Below are positions 8,888 to 17,485 of a stretch of 64,000 bases of DNA, one piece after another. Position numbers and translations under genes: made by a program. Numbering within the stretch: position 1 is the stretch's first letter; every line of letters starts with the position of its first letter. Source of the DNA: Anaerobaca sp035448545 (GTDB taxonomy: Bacteria; Planctomycetota; Phycisphaerae; Sedimentisphaerales; Anaerobacaceae). The notes below the pieces were generated by a model, which was not told the DNA's origin, made no database searches, and was given only the letters and a program-made list of their open reading frames with translations. The DNA lies in assembly GCA_035448545.1 (NCBI GenBank), contig DAOTJE010000022.1, positions 5,413 to 69,412 of the forward strand, in the 5' to 3' direction.

Positions 8888-9544
8888 CTACCCGCCCTGC
8901 GGTCCTTGTGCAATCTTCTCCACGACCAGCACATCCTGCGGCGTGACATCGACGACGCGGACCCGCTGCCCCGTACGGATCTCCTCGCTGCCGGCCGATA
9001 CGGCGTCGTAGATGCGCAGCCGCTCCTGGACGGTGATCTTCGCCTTGCCGGTCCCGGCGCTCGGAATCGTCAGATAGACTTCGCCCTGCTGACCGATGGC
9101 ATTGCGCAGATTGATGTTGCCGCTGGCCTGCAACGTGCCGGCCTTGCGGAAGATCAGTCCGATAACCCAGACCGTCCCGAACCCGGCGAGGGACGCGGCG
9201 ATCAGCGCCGCCACCGGCCCCTGCTGCGTCTGGCGCATCATTGCCAGACCCACGAGGCCGAACATCATGAAGAACGCCGTCAGGCCCTGGAACGACAGGA
9301 CTTTGAAGCTCAGGTACGTGTCGTGCGCATCAAGATGGGCATCGCCGGTGAAATCGCCGTGGACGTCGGCCCCGCCGGCATCCACGTCACCCACATCGGA
9401 AACACCTCCGACGTCGTGGCCGCCTGCGCTGTCGCCTCCGAGGAATTGCAGGACCAGGCGGACTACGAACAGAACCCCTCCGAGGACGGCGCAGACGAGA
9501 AACAGCATCTCAATGCCACTGAGCTGGACAGACAACGCACCCAT
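8888..9544 (-). CDS. NfeD/YuaF-like membrane protein with OB-fold tail
   Basis: This 218-aa protein has a first membrane segment at residues 10-33, a His/Asp/Gly-rich stretch at about 38-75 (GGHDVGGVSDVGDVDAGGAD and on), two further membrane segments at about 85-100 and 110-133, and a C-terminal soluble OB-fold domain (about 145-218: IGQQGEVYLTIPSAGTGKA, GQRVRVVDV, DVLVVEKI). This is the layout of short NfeD proteins that pair with flotillins; the OB domain is thought to contact the flotillin. The ATG has AAAGGACC upstream and the flotillin follows after 47 bp. The acidic/His-rich loop is longer than I would expect and could bind metal, which is inference only. Confidence 0.85.
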   Translation of the reverse strand: MGALSVQLSGIEMLFLVCAVLGGVLFVVRLVLQFLGGDSAGGHDVGGVSDVGDVDAGGADVHGDFTGDAHLDAHDTYLSFKVLSFQGLTAFFMMFGLVGLAMMRQTQQGPVAALIAASLAGFGTVWVIGLIFRKAGTLQASGNINLRNAIGQQGEVYLTIPSAGTGKAKITVQERLRIYDAVSAGSEEIRTGQRVRVVDVTPQDVLVVEKIAQGPQGG

Positions 9545-9576
9545 ACATCGGTCCTTTCAAATCCGCTTCGGGCGCC

Positions 9577-9604
9577 ATTATACCGGTCGCCCGGCCGATG
9601 GCCA
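9577..9604 (-). promoter_or_regulatory. Predicted sigma-70-type promoter for the nfeD-flotillin operon
   Basis: On the minus strand a perfect -10 box TATAAT (9582-9577) is preceded at 16 bp by TGGCCA (4 of 6 to the -35 consensus). It lies about 30 bp upstream of the NfeD-like start codon. Confidence 0.45.
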
Positions 9605-9643
9605 GCCCGCAGGATCAGAAATCTCCCGTCTCAATCATAGACT

Positions 9644-9670
9644 GGCGGCGCAAGCGAATCTTGCGCCGCC
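9644..9670 (-). terminator. Strong hairpin after the DUF3160 gene
   Basis: A perfect 10-bp stem (GGCGGCGCAA with TTGCGCCGCC) with a 7-nt loop lies 48 bp beyond the DUF3160 stop and upstream of the nfeD promoter. No T-run follows on the minus strand, so it is only a possible terminator or RNA-stabilising hairpin. Confidence 0.35.
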
Positions 9671-9717
9671 GAAGGAGGTTTTCAGGAGCCCTGTACCCTC
9701 TCCTGCTGCCTATCGCG

Positions 9718-12006
9718 TCAGCGGCCGACGCCCCCGGAATCCGCAGGCTTTTCCGCCGAAGACAGAAGCGGCTGGTACCACTTCGGCCGGTCTGGCCGCT
9801 CGGGCGAATCGAGCAGGGTGCGCCAGGCCTCGTCGGTGAGCCGGTCGCTCATGGGGTGCTTGAACTCGTAGTAACTCAGCACCGGTCCGGCGGCCAGGAA
9901 GACCGAACCATCGACCGCCGGGCAGGCTACCACGAGGATGTCCACCTTCCCCACCCCCTCTTCCAGAACCATGCCCTCGTAGCCTTCGGTATGAACATCG
10001 GCCACCAGCGTGGTCTTGATGCCGAGCAGATCGACTCCGGTCACCAGCGACTGTAGTGAATTTGGCAGGGCCTTGATGTACGAGTTGTCGATATCCGACA
10101 GCGGCTCGTTCAGCAGCTCTTTCGCGGAAATCTCGATCAGACGCTCCAACAGAGCTTCAAGCCCTGTCAGCCGCGTTGTCGCCTGCTCGCTCAGGACCTG
10201 CATGTCACCCAGTCCAGCTCGTGTCATGCGGGCCAGCGTCAGGAGCCGAGCGTAGAACTCGGGGACCGGCTCGACGTATCCGGGCGGAGGCGCGGTCGGT
10301 CCGGAACGACCCACCGTGTAGCTCTGCTTGGCGTAGAGGATGGTGTCGTGCCGCAATTCCGCCCACGAGGCCAAGGCGGCGCTGAGACTGCGCCGCCGCC
10401 AGGCGTCCGTCCGCATGAAGTTCGGATAGCCCTCGGGCAGGTCCTCAAGCAAGGCGCCGAGGCTGTAGAGCCAGGACCAGTAGAGGTTGGCGTTCCAGTC
10501 GGCGGCGCCGAGAGCGTCGAACTCATCCTTCAGCTCCCCGAAGCGGCGCCAGTAATTGACGTAATCCGTATCGCCTTCGTCGATCAGGATGTGCAACGCC
10601 TGCCGGGACCCCAACAACGTCATGACATCGAGCCCGCGCGGGTAGCCGCGGACACCATCAACCGACTTGGTGAAGGGCCAGCCGGCGGAATTGCCGGTGT
10701 GCTGACCGACCGCCGGATAGACCAGATTCTGGAACATGTACGAATCGGGAATGAACCGCTGGCCCATCAGCCGCATCCCCTTGGTCTTGTCGAGCACCTC
10801 GTTGAGCGTCTCGTCGGTAATCGGCCCGACCACCATGATGTTGCCCGTGCCGCCGAAGATCCGAGGCGACGGCAGCAGAGCCAGTTCCGCCTTCAAAGCC
10901 AGATACGTCGCGTCATCGGTCAGATCAGACAGTCGCTGCATCCAGTCGGTCCCCACCACCGTCTCCAACGCGCCCATATAGTCGTATGGCGTCAGGTCGT
11001 CGGCCAGCCCCACGTAGAACGCCGTGACGGCGTAGATGCGGTCCCAAATCTCCAGCGCCGTCCGCGCGCCGACTTCGCTGTGCAGGGCCTGGACCAGCAG
11101 CACCGCCTGAAGCGTCTGAATCCGGGCGTCTTCCACGCTGATGAGGGCCTCGCCCAGCGGGCCCCACGACTCGGAGCCTTTCAATAGAAAGCTCATCCGC
11201 CCGTACCACGTCAGGGCCTTGAAGTAGCGCTCCAGAGCTTCGCTGCGCGTGTAATGGCCGCGGGGAACGTACTGCGAGTAGTCCTCCTGGTAGATGAACA
11301 GGTCGCTCGGCGCAAAGCCCTCGTGCGCCTCGATCCTGGCCAGTTCCTTCTCGACCGCTCTGGAAACCATCTCGGAAACACCGGCGTCGGGCACAAGGAG
11401 CTTCCTGGCGACCGACAGAAACGCGATATTGCGCCGCGCCGCCTCCTGCAACTCGCCCCCAAGCTGGTCGTACAGGCTTTCCATCGTCGCCAGCATCGCC
11501 TCGGTCATGGCCTCAATGTCACCGATGAATTCACGCTCCTCCACGTCCTTCAGCGTCTCGTCGAACTGGATATGGTATAAGTGCAGGAGAGTATCCGTCG
11601 TGACGAAGAGAGGGGCGTTCCTGGAGGTGATGTGCCGGCAGGCATCGACCATGTCATCGTAGGACTCGCTCCACCAGGTCGTCGCCTCGGGCGGCACGAT
11701 GGCAAAGCCATTCTGCCGGATCGGGTCCGACACCACCGTCACATTGACGATACCGGACATACCTTCGAAGTTAACGATCTGCCCGAGGTCCAGAGGCAGC
11801 GTGTAACCCGGCGCGTTCGGCTCGACCTCGACCACATAAGGCTCATAGTACTGCCCGAAGCCCAATTGGCCGGCTCCCGCGCGTGCACCGAGCAGGCACG
11901 CGATGAGGACCATGCAGCACAATGTCCAGACCATGCTGTCCGCGTCCCGCTTCTGCCTCCCGGCACGTCCGCCTCCCCCCATTGCTGCGATTTCAAATCG
12001 TACCAT
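9718..12006 (-). CDS. Secreted DUF3160-family protein
   Basis: This 762-aa protein begins at an ATG with GGAGG eight bases upstream. After a charged N-terminus it has a signal-type hydrophobic stretch (about residues 25-45, VWTLCCMVLIACLLGARAGA), so it is probably exported. The body matches DUF3160 proteins: NAPLFVTTDTLLHLYHIQFD at about residue 130, long helical repeats, then YGRMSFLLKGSE, FIPDSYMFQNLVYPAVG, DVMTLLGSRQALHIL and a C-terminal YYEFKHPMSDRLTDEAWR. The family is widespread in environmental bacteria and some archaea, and its biochemical role is not known to me. It is transcribed alone and convergently to nothing; the next gene upstream is divergent. No catalytic motif can be named. 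Confidence 0.8.
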   Translation of the reverse strand: MVRFEIAAMGGGGRAGRQKRDADSMVWTLCCMVLIACLLGARAGAGQLGFGQYYEPYVVEVEPNAPGYTLPLDLGQIVNFEGMSGIVNVTVVSDPIRQNGFAIVPPEATTWWSESYDDMVDACRHITSRNAPLFVTTDTLLHLYHIQFDETLKDVEEREFIGDIEAMTEAMLATMESLYDQLGGELQEAARRNIAFLSVARKLLVPDAGVSEMVSRAVEKELARIEAHEGFAPSDLFIYQEDYSQYVPRGHYTRSEALERYFKALTWYGRMSFLLKGSESWGPLGEALISVEDARIQTLQAVLLVQALHSEVGARTALEIWDRIYAVTAFYVGLADDLTPYDYMGALETVVGTDWMQRLSDLTDDATYLALKAELALLPSPRIFGGTGNIMVVGPITDETLNEVLDKTKGMRLMGQRFIPDSYMFQNLVYPAVGQHTGNSAGWPFTKSVDGVRGYPRGLDVMTLLGSRQALHILIDEGDTDYVNYWRRFGELKDEFDALGAADWNANLYWSWLYSLGALLEDLPEGYPNFMRTDAWRRRSLSAALASWAELRHDTILYAKQSYTVGRSGPTAPPPGYVEPVPEFYARLLTLARMTRAGLGDMQVLSEQATTRLTGLEALLERLIEISAKELLNEPLSDIDNSYIKALPNSLQSLVTGVDLLGIKTTLVADVHTEGYEGMVLEEGVGKVDILVVACPAVDGSVFLAAGPVLSYYEFKHPMSDRLTDEAWRTLLDSPERPDRPKWYQPLLSSAEKPADSGGVGR

Positions 12007-12510
12007 GTCAGTTTCCTCCTACAGCAAATGATCGTAATGATAACGAGGCACACGACGTGCCTTGGAACACCGGTCGGGGAGCCGCCCGAATCCGGCCCTT
12101 CAGCGCATAGCAAGAGCGGGTCGGACGATCAGGATGAAAGCGATACTGGCGGTCTCCTCATGCTCGAACCGTATTCGCGTTCGAAGGCCGGGCCGCTATG
12201 ACATGAAGTACACAGATTATGATGGCAGACAGATTATAAAAGCGTTCCCTGGCCCGCCTTTCTTACGGCCCTATTATAGCCGGTGCAACGTCTTGCTGCA
12301 ATGCCTTTCCCGCTGGAAGTGGGGGAATTCCCCACGGTGGCCGGCCATCGGGACGTCGCGGCCGCCCAGTGAACCGCCCATGTGGAGAGACGTATAAGTT
12401 CAGGGTGAGTGTAAGTCTATTCTGACAAAGTGGTTGAGGCGAGGAGCTGCAAACGGGACCCGGTGGAGAGAAAAATCAGTGGTCGACGCGATGAGTACAG
12501 GAGATCAGCC
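12007..12510. other. Gene-free 0.5-kb divergent spacer
   Basis: Apart from the promoter at 12273-12301 I see no gene or RNA here. The part around 12200-12280 is locally AT-rich, as expected for a divergent promoter region. Confidence 0.5.
12273..12301 (-). promoter_or_regulatory. Predicted promoter upstream of the DUF3160 gene
   Basis: On the minus strand TTGCAG and a perfect TATAAT are separated by 17 bp. A transcript from here would have a 5' leader of about 260 nt before the start codon at 12006. Confidence 0.4.
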
Positions 12511-12702
12511 ATGAACACGATTGACTTGACGGATCAGGAGACCACCACCCTCCGCGATGTGGTCGAGAATTACCTGTCGGACCTGCACACCGAGATTTCT
12601 CACACGGACGACAGAGACTTCCGCGGCGCATTGAGACGAAGGCAGGAGCTTCTGCAAGGCGTTCTGGAGAAACTCGCCCCGCTGGCTGCGCAGCCGGCGT
12701 AG
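12511..12702 (+). CDS. Small conserved-looking hypothetical protein, 63 aa
   Basis: The ATG at 12511 has ACAGGAG seven bases upstream; longer upstream starts lack a ribosome site. The product is acidic and helical: it opens MNTIDLTDQETTTLRDVVEN, continues with an alternating Asp/His segment, then RRRQELLQGVLEKLAPLA. It has no membrane segment and no cysteines. The pattern fits a small soluble helical protein, possibly forming a two-helix hairpin. I do not recognise a family. It stands alone upstream of a secreted protein on the same strand, with a 130-164 bp gap. Confidence 0.65.
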   Translation: MNTIDLTDQETTTLRDVVENYLSDLHTEISHTDDRDFRGALRRRQELLQGVLEKLAPLAAQPA

Positions 12703-12866
12703 CGAGCGCAGCGGCCATGCCCTCGCCGCGCGGGGCGCAGACGCGTAAAAAGCATTTTTCCGGCTTGCAGTGAAACGCCGGCCTTGCGGGGGTATTCTGT
12801 TGTTGGTACGAATGAAAGAACCGTTCGCCGGAGATGGACGACGCACTTGAAGAACCCGAGGCCGGT

Positions 12867-13538
12867 ATGGACAAAATGTCGGTGGCAACACAACTGAGAA
12901 CCGCCGGGCCAAGATGGCTTGCCCCGGTGGCAGCAATGCTCTTCTGCGCTGCCGGCCAGGCGGCTACGCCGCTGATACCATCCGCCCCGAGGCCGACACC
13001 CAGGCCGACGGCCAGCCCGGCACAATTGACGCGCGATACGGCATTCGGCGAAGCGATCGACATCCTGCGGAACGCAACCAGCCCCCCGCTGAACATCATC
13101 GTGCTCTGGCGACAGATCGGCGAAAGTGCGGACATCTACCGCCAGACCCCGATCGGGTTCGACAGCATTCCGGGCCTGCGTCTGCGTCAGTACCTGGACA
13201 CGCTGCTGCTGTCGGTCTCGGCGGGCCGCGCCGCCCGGCTTGGATACGTCATAGACAGTGGCGTGATCATCATCGCAACGGTCGACGCCCTGCCCGTCCA
13301 CAAGAGCGTGCCGCGCGTCTACGACGTGACCGATCTGGTGGCCGAACCATCCTACGCACCGAGCCCCGGGACGATGCGAATGATGATGGGCGGCGGAGTG
13401 ATGGGAGGTGGCTACGGCCAAGGTTATGGCAGTCCGATCGGTGGCTCCGCCCAAGGTCTCGGCGCCGGGTATGGAGGCTACAATTCCGCGTCCGGGCTGC
13501 CGGGCGTCGTCGGCGCCGTGGGAGACCGGCGTCGATAA
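12867..13538 (+). CDS. Secreted protein with secretin-N/STN-like domain and Gly/Met-rich tail
   Basis: This protein of about 223 aa has a signal peptide (WLAPVAAMLFCAAGQA) and a Pro/Thr-rich linker. A compact domain follows at about residues 55-150: AFGEAIDILRNATSPPLNII, LRLRQYLDTLLLSVS, LGYVIDSGVIIIAT, then PRVYDVTDLV. This alternating layout is like the secretin and TonB short N-terminal (STN) domains that are common in planctomycete secreted proteins. The C-terminus is unusual: a run of Met and Gly (MRMMMGGGVMGGGYGQGYG) and further Gly/Ser/Tyr-rich sequence, probably disordered. I prefer the start at 12867, which has GAGG upstream; an ATG at 12834 would add 11 residues. No secretin pore domain is present, so it cannot be a complete secretin. 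Function unknown. Confidence 0.7.
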   Translation: MDKMSVATQLRTAGPRWLAPVAAMLFCAAGQAATPLIPSAPRPTPRPTASPAQLTRDTAFGEAIDILRNATSPPLNIIVLWRQIGESADIYRQTPIGFDSIPGLRLRQYLDTLLLSVSAGRAARLGYVIDSGVIIIATVDALPVHKSVPRVYDVTDLVAEPSYAPSPGTMRMMMGGGVMGGGYGQGYGSPIGGSAQGLGAGYGGYNSASGLPGVVGAVGDRRR

Positions 13539-13540
13539 AT

Positions 13541-13693
13541 CCGAAATCCGAATCCCGAAATGGCAAACAAGCACGAATGACAGGAGCACGAAACCCCCAA
13601 TGGTCCGCCGGCCGGGGGCAGCATTTGCATCATTCGGATTTCAACCCTTCGGATTTGTCTGGGATTTCGACATTTGTGCTTCGGATTTGAGGT
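13541..13693. repeat. Degenerate intergenic REP-like repeat, copy B
   Basis: This spacer between two convergent genes is built of the same words as 1440-1580: AACAAGCACGAA, GGCCGGG, TCATTCGGATTT, GGATTTCGACATTTGTGCTT. It also has AATCCGAAATCCGAATCCCG at its left end. The two copies share order and direction but are heavily diverged. Confidence 0.6.
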
Positions 13694-15550
13694 TCAACCT
13701 TCACGCCTGGCGGCACGGCGACGGTCGGCTTCCTTAAGGTAACGCTTGCGAATCCGGATGGATTTCGGACAGACCTCCACCAGTTCATCCTGCTGGATGT
13801 ACTCCAGGCACACCTCCAGGCTCATCAGACGCGCCGGACGCACGCGGGCCGCATCGTCTTTCGACGACGTGCGCATGTTCGTCAGCTGCTTGGCCTTGGT
13901 CGGATTGACGGGGATGTCGTTGTCCTTGCAGTGTTCGCCAACGACCTGGCCCTCGTAGACCTCGTCGCCCGGCCGCACGAAGAAGACACCGCGATCATAC
14001 AGCGCGTCGAGCGCGTACGCCGTGACCGTGCCGGTCTCGGTGGCAATCATCACCCCCGCCTGCCGCTGCGGAATCGAGCCACGCATCGGTTCGTACCGCT
14101 CGAACGTGTGGTGCATCACCGCGCGACCCTGCGTAGCCGTGAGGAGACGCGCGTTGAGACCGAACAGCCCTCGCGACGGAATCATGAACTCCATGTGGAC
14201 GTAATCGTTGACGCCGCTCTTGGAGTCCATCTTGATCATCTCGCTGCGCCGGTTTCCAATCAGGCTCATGACAGCGCTCTGGCACTCGACCGGACATTCG
14301 ATCACCAGCCGTTCGATCGGCTCCTGGCGAAATCCATTAACCGTCTTGATGATGACCTCCGGCTTGCCCACGCAGACCTCATAGCCCTCGCGCCGCATGT
14401 TCTCCAGGAGAATCCCGAGGTGCATCAGGCCCCGACCGGAAACGATGTACGTATCGGCGCTCTCGCCGGGCTTGACCCGCAGAGCCACATTCGTCTGGAG
14501 CTCCTTATACAAGCGATCCCGCAGATGCAACGAGGTGATGTACTTGCCCTCCCTTCCGGCGAACGGACCGTTGTTGACATGAAACGTCATGCTCATCGTC
14601 GGCTCGTCGATCGCCACGACCGGCAGCACGCTCGGCTCATCCGGGCAGGCGATCGTGTCGCCGATGTCGACCGGATCCAGGCCCGCCACTGCGCAGATGT
14701 CGCCGGCCTGCACCTCCAGCGTGCGCTTCTTGCCCAGGCCCTCGAATTCGTACAACTGGACGACTTTCTGTTGGGTATGGCGTCCCGCCTTGTCGATCAC
14801 CGTCACCGGCTGGGCCTGTGTCAGCCGCCCGGCGAAGACTTTGCCGATCGCCACCCGCCCGACGTAGTCAGAGTACTCCAGTGCGGTCACCAGCATCTGC
14901 AAAGGGCGGTCGGGATCGACCTTCGGGGCCGGCACCGACCGGATGATGGCATCGTACACCGGTTTGAGATTGTCGTTGGGCTTGGCCAGATCGGTGGTGG
15001 CCCAACCCTCCTTGGCCGAGGCGAACAGCACGGGAAAATCGAGTGCCTCGTCGTCCGCATCGAGATCAACGAACAGGTCGAAGACCTCATTGACCACGTC
15101 GTCGGGCCGCGCATCGACGCGGTCAGCCTTGTTGACCACCAGGATGGGCTTGAGCTTATGCTGGAGAGCCTTGGTCAGCACGAACCGCGTTTGCGGCATG
15201 GGCCCCTCGAAGGCATCGACGATCAGCAGAACCCCGTCGGTCATTTTGAGGACTCGCTCTACCTCGCCGCCGAAATCGGCATGGCCCGGCGTATCGACGA
15301 TATTGATCTTGTACTCGGTTCCGTCGGTGTCAAAGTACTGGATCGCGCAGTTCTTGCTCAGAATGGTGATGCCGCGTTCGCGCTCGATCGGGTTGGAATC
15401 CATGATCAGGCCGTGCTCGCCGCCGGCCAGCCTGTCCAGTTCCTCGTTGCGAAACATCCCCGACTGATACAGAAGCTGGTCCACCAGCGTTGTCTTTCCA
15501 TGGTCCACGTGGGCGATGATCGCCACATTACGCACCATCTCAGCGTACAT
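13694..15550 (-). CDS. typA: Ribosome-associated GTPase TypA/BipA
   Basis: This 618-aa protein is the translational GTPase BipA, which binds 70S ribosomes and helps large-subunit assembly and stress or cold growth. The G1 motif AHVDHGKTTL is at the N-terminus, then G2 (RERGITI), G3 (DTPGHADFG) and G4 (NKADR). Domain II and the EF-G-like domains follow, with the BipA C-terminal signature (VKTVNGFRQEPIERLVIECP, MRGSIPQRQAGVMIATETG, NDIPVNPTKAKQLTNMR). I chose the ATG at 15550 because TGAGG lies 11 bases upstream; ATG 15538 and a TTG at 15559 are alternatives. The length is normal for the family. The gene is alone, with a likely promoter about 100 bp upstream. Confidence 0.97.
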   Translation of the reverse strand: MYAEMVRNVAIIAHVDHGKTTLVDQLLYQSGMFRNEELDRLAGGEHGLIMDSNPIERERGITILSKNCAIQYFDTDGTEYKINIVDTPGHADFGGEVERVLKMTDGVLLIVDAFEGPMPQTRFVLTKALQHKLKPILVVNKADRVDARPDDVVNEVFDLFVDLDADDEALDFPVLFASAKEGWATTDLAKPNDNLKPVYDAIIRSVPAPKVDPDRPLQMLVTALEYSDYVGRVAIGKVFAGRLTQAQPVTVIDKAGRHTQQKVVQLYEFEGLGKKRTLEVQAGDICAVAGLDPVDIGDTIACPDEPSVLPVVAIDEPTMSMTFHVNNGPFAGREGKYITSLHLRDRLYKELQTNVALRVKPGESADTYIVSGRGLMHLGILLENMRREGYEVCVGKPEVIIKTVNGFRQEPIERLVIECPVECQSAVMSLIGNRRSEMIKMDSKSGVNDYVHMEFMIPSRGLFGLNARLLTATQGRAVMHHTFERYEPMRGSIPQRQAGVMIATETGTVTAYALDALYDRGVFFVRPGDEVYEGQVVGEHCKDNDIPVNPTKAKQLTNMRTSSKDDAARVRPARLMSLEVCLEYIQQDELVEVCPKSIRIRKRYLKEADRRRAARREG

Positions 15551-15645
15551 ACACCGCAATCCTCAGATACATAACCTGCCTGAAATCCGCTACTTGCCTC
15601 CGACTCACAACCGAGGCGGAGCCACCCCCATGAGGTAAGCCCAGT

Positions 15646-15674
15646 AGTGTATCAGGATTCCTGCCCGCATGCAA
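15646..15674 (-). promoter_or_regulatory. Predicted typA promoter
   Basis: On the minus strand TTGCAT and TACACT are spaced by 17 bp, about 95 bp upstream of the typA start. The -35 matches 4 of 6 and the -10 matches 4 of 6. Apart from this, the 344-bp spacer 15551-15894 shows nothing. Confidence 0.35.
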
Positions 15675-15894
15675 GAATATCTGCAAAAAAACAAGCTCTG
15701 CCGAGAACGCACGCCGCGAGGCGGTAACGAGCGTGAAAGAGGCTGAAATCGATCGAATCGCGTGAAATGAGAGGTAAAGGAACGGATACAAGGCCCGGCC
15801 AAGTCGGATGGGCGAGACAACCAGCGGCGTCAGCGCAACAGGACGTTCGACAGCACCGGCATCCGGCGTTGCCCGTCGCCGCCTGTCGGCCCCG

Positions 15895-16155
15895 CTAAAG
15901 CCTCATGGCCAGGGCGGACAGCTCTGCCGGGGGGCAAGGGCGACAGCCCAGGCTGCCGTGCCGCCGTTCAGGTCGGACTTCGTATGCTTCCAGCAATCCC
16001 CTGGCATCCGCAGCCGCATCCGACTCGAGTTCCGTGATGAACCTCTGGAGACATTCGCAGGACCAACAGGCTTCCCGCGTGGCAACCCGCTCCAACTGGT
16101 CCAGGAGCATGCGGATCTGCTCGGCCGTCAGCGATCTTCCTGCATGCGCGCTCAT
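15895..16155 (-). CDS. Small Cys-rich hypothetical protein, 86 aa
   Basis: The product begins with a helical segment (MSAHAGRSLTAEQIRMLLDQ), then CWSCECLQRFITELESDAAA, and ends with a second Cys pair in GSLGCRPCPPAELSALAMRL. The five cysteines fall in one CxxCxC group and one CxxC, spaced by about 40 residues, which is what a zinc or iron-sulfur site would need. The CxPCPPAE end looks like a conserved motif and not random coding. It lies between typA and a divergent Nudix gene. I cannot name a family; start choice rests on the single ATG at 16155. Confidence 0.55.
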   Translation of the reverse strand: MSAHAGRSLTAEQIRMLLDQLERVATREACWSCECLQRFITELESDAAADARGLLEAYEVRPERRHGSLGCRPCPPAELSALAMRL

Positions 16156-16352
16156 CTCGCACCCCCTGGAATGGACGTAGCGATTGGCAAATGAGCCACC
16201 TCAAACGGCGGCACGCAAATGCAAGAACACCACCGGCTCCTCAAGAAGTGTGTACGGCCAGGCTCCCAGCGAGGTTCACACCCATCCGGATGCGTCGAAT
16301 CCGCACTGCCGGGCACGAAGCCTTTACATTCTGCCCTTTTCATGCGAAGCTC

Positions 16353-16979
16353 ATGCACATGGAACCAAACTGGTTGAGATGGGCCAAACAAGTGGCCGCT
16401 CTGGCGCAGAACGGCCTGACCTTCTCCGACAATCCGTACGACATCGAACGGTACGAACACCTGCGAGAGATCGCGGCTGAAATGATGGCCGAAGGGTTCG
16501 ACCTCGACAAGAAGAGTGTCATCGACCTGCTCCGGCAAGAGCAGGGTTATGCCACGCCCAAGGTGGATGTGCGCGGCGCGGCCTTTCGCGACGGCAAGAT
16601 CCTGCTCGTCCGCGAGGCCCTCGACGGCGGATGGACGCTTCCCGGCGGGTGGGCCGACCCGTGCCAGAGCCCATCCGAGGCGGTCGTTCGCGAGATCTTC
16701 GAGGAGTCGGGCTTCGAGGCCCGGGTCTGCAAGCTGGCGGCGATCTACGACCGCAGCAAACACCCGCACCTGCCCCTCATCCCGTTCCACATCTACAAAC
16801 TGTTCTTCCTCTGCGAAATCACGGGGGGCCATGCGACGGAAAGCCATGAAACAACGGGGGTCGGATTCTTTGCCGAGGATGCCATCCCCGACCTCTCGAT
16901 CAGCCGCACCCTGCCCTTCCAGATCGCGCGGATGTTTGACCACCTGCGCGATCCCGCCCTGCCCACCGACTTCGACTGA
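16353..16979 (+). CDS. Nudix hydrolase with N-terminal Nudix-associated helical domain
   Basis: This 208-aa enzyme hydrolyses a nucleoside diphosphate linked to another group. The N-terminal helical part (about residues 3-65: WLRWAKQVAALAQNGLTFSD, DIERYEHLREIAAEMMA) is the accessory domain seen in ADP-ribose- or ADP-sugar-type Nudix enzymes. The Nudix box is LPGGWADPCQSPSEAVVREI followed by FEESGF. REIFEESGF is intact and supplies the metal-binding glutamates, while the usual GE just before Ser-Pro is Cys-Gln. Variation at this place is common in the subgroup with GGWAD. The start at 16353 has GAAG upstream; ATG 16359 is also possible. The substrate cannot be named from sequence. Confidence 0.85.
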   Translation: MHMEPNWLRWAKQVAALAQNGLTFSDNPYDIERYEHLREIAAEMMAEGFDLDKKSVIDLLRQEQGYATPKVDVRGAAFRDGKILLVREALDGGWTLPGGWADPCQSPSEAVVREIFEESGFEARVCKLAAIYDRSKHPHLPLIPFHIYKLFFLCEITGGHATESHETTGVGFFAEDAIPDLSISRTLPFQIARMFDHLRDPALPTDFD

Positions 16980-17485
16980 CGGATGAACCACACCTTCGTT
17001 ACTTGGTTCTTGCTCGGTATGCTTCCGGACAAGGAGCATCCCCCCACTCGGCTCCCTCGCAGGTGGAGCCGCAGCCGACCTCGGCGCCCCCGCCCGGCGT
17101 CATGGATAGCCCGCCTTCGGTCACGACAGGCGGGTTGACAGTCTGCCGAGCAGGAACACAGACCCTGTGGTTCAGGATTCTGCTCTCTCCGCCTTGGCGG
17201 CGATGCCTGCGAGCAGATAGAGGAAAGAGTACAACATGGTCTCAACTCCGCCAAGCCAGAAACAACCGATCATTCGATGTCTTCCCCACAGCATGAGGAT
17301 GATAGCTGGAAGTCCCCGACAAGACAATCCCCATCTCGTTCGATCCGGCAGGACCGGTCGGTCGGCAGCCGACTTGGCAATACGCCCCGTCACGGTTGTC
17401 TTCGGCGCCGGATATGGTATCCTCGAGCAACGCAAGAACGGCGGGCCGAAACCGCCTCGAGAATCATCTGGCACAGGAGGTACCA
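16980..17485. other. Gene-free 0.5-kb spacer before the GH127 gene
   Basis: I see no convincing gene. A possible promoter lies at 17396-17423 (TTGTCT, 16 bp, TATCCT) about 60 bp upstream of the GH127 start. A very short minus-strand frame ending at 17172 could encode a 20-40 residue hydrophobic peptide, but the evidence is weak. Confidence 0.4.
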
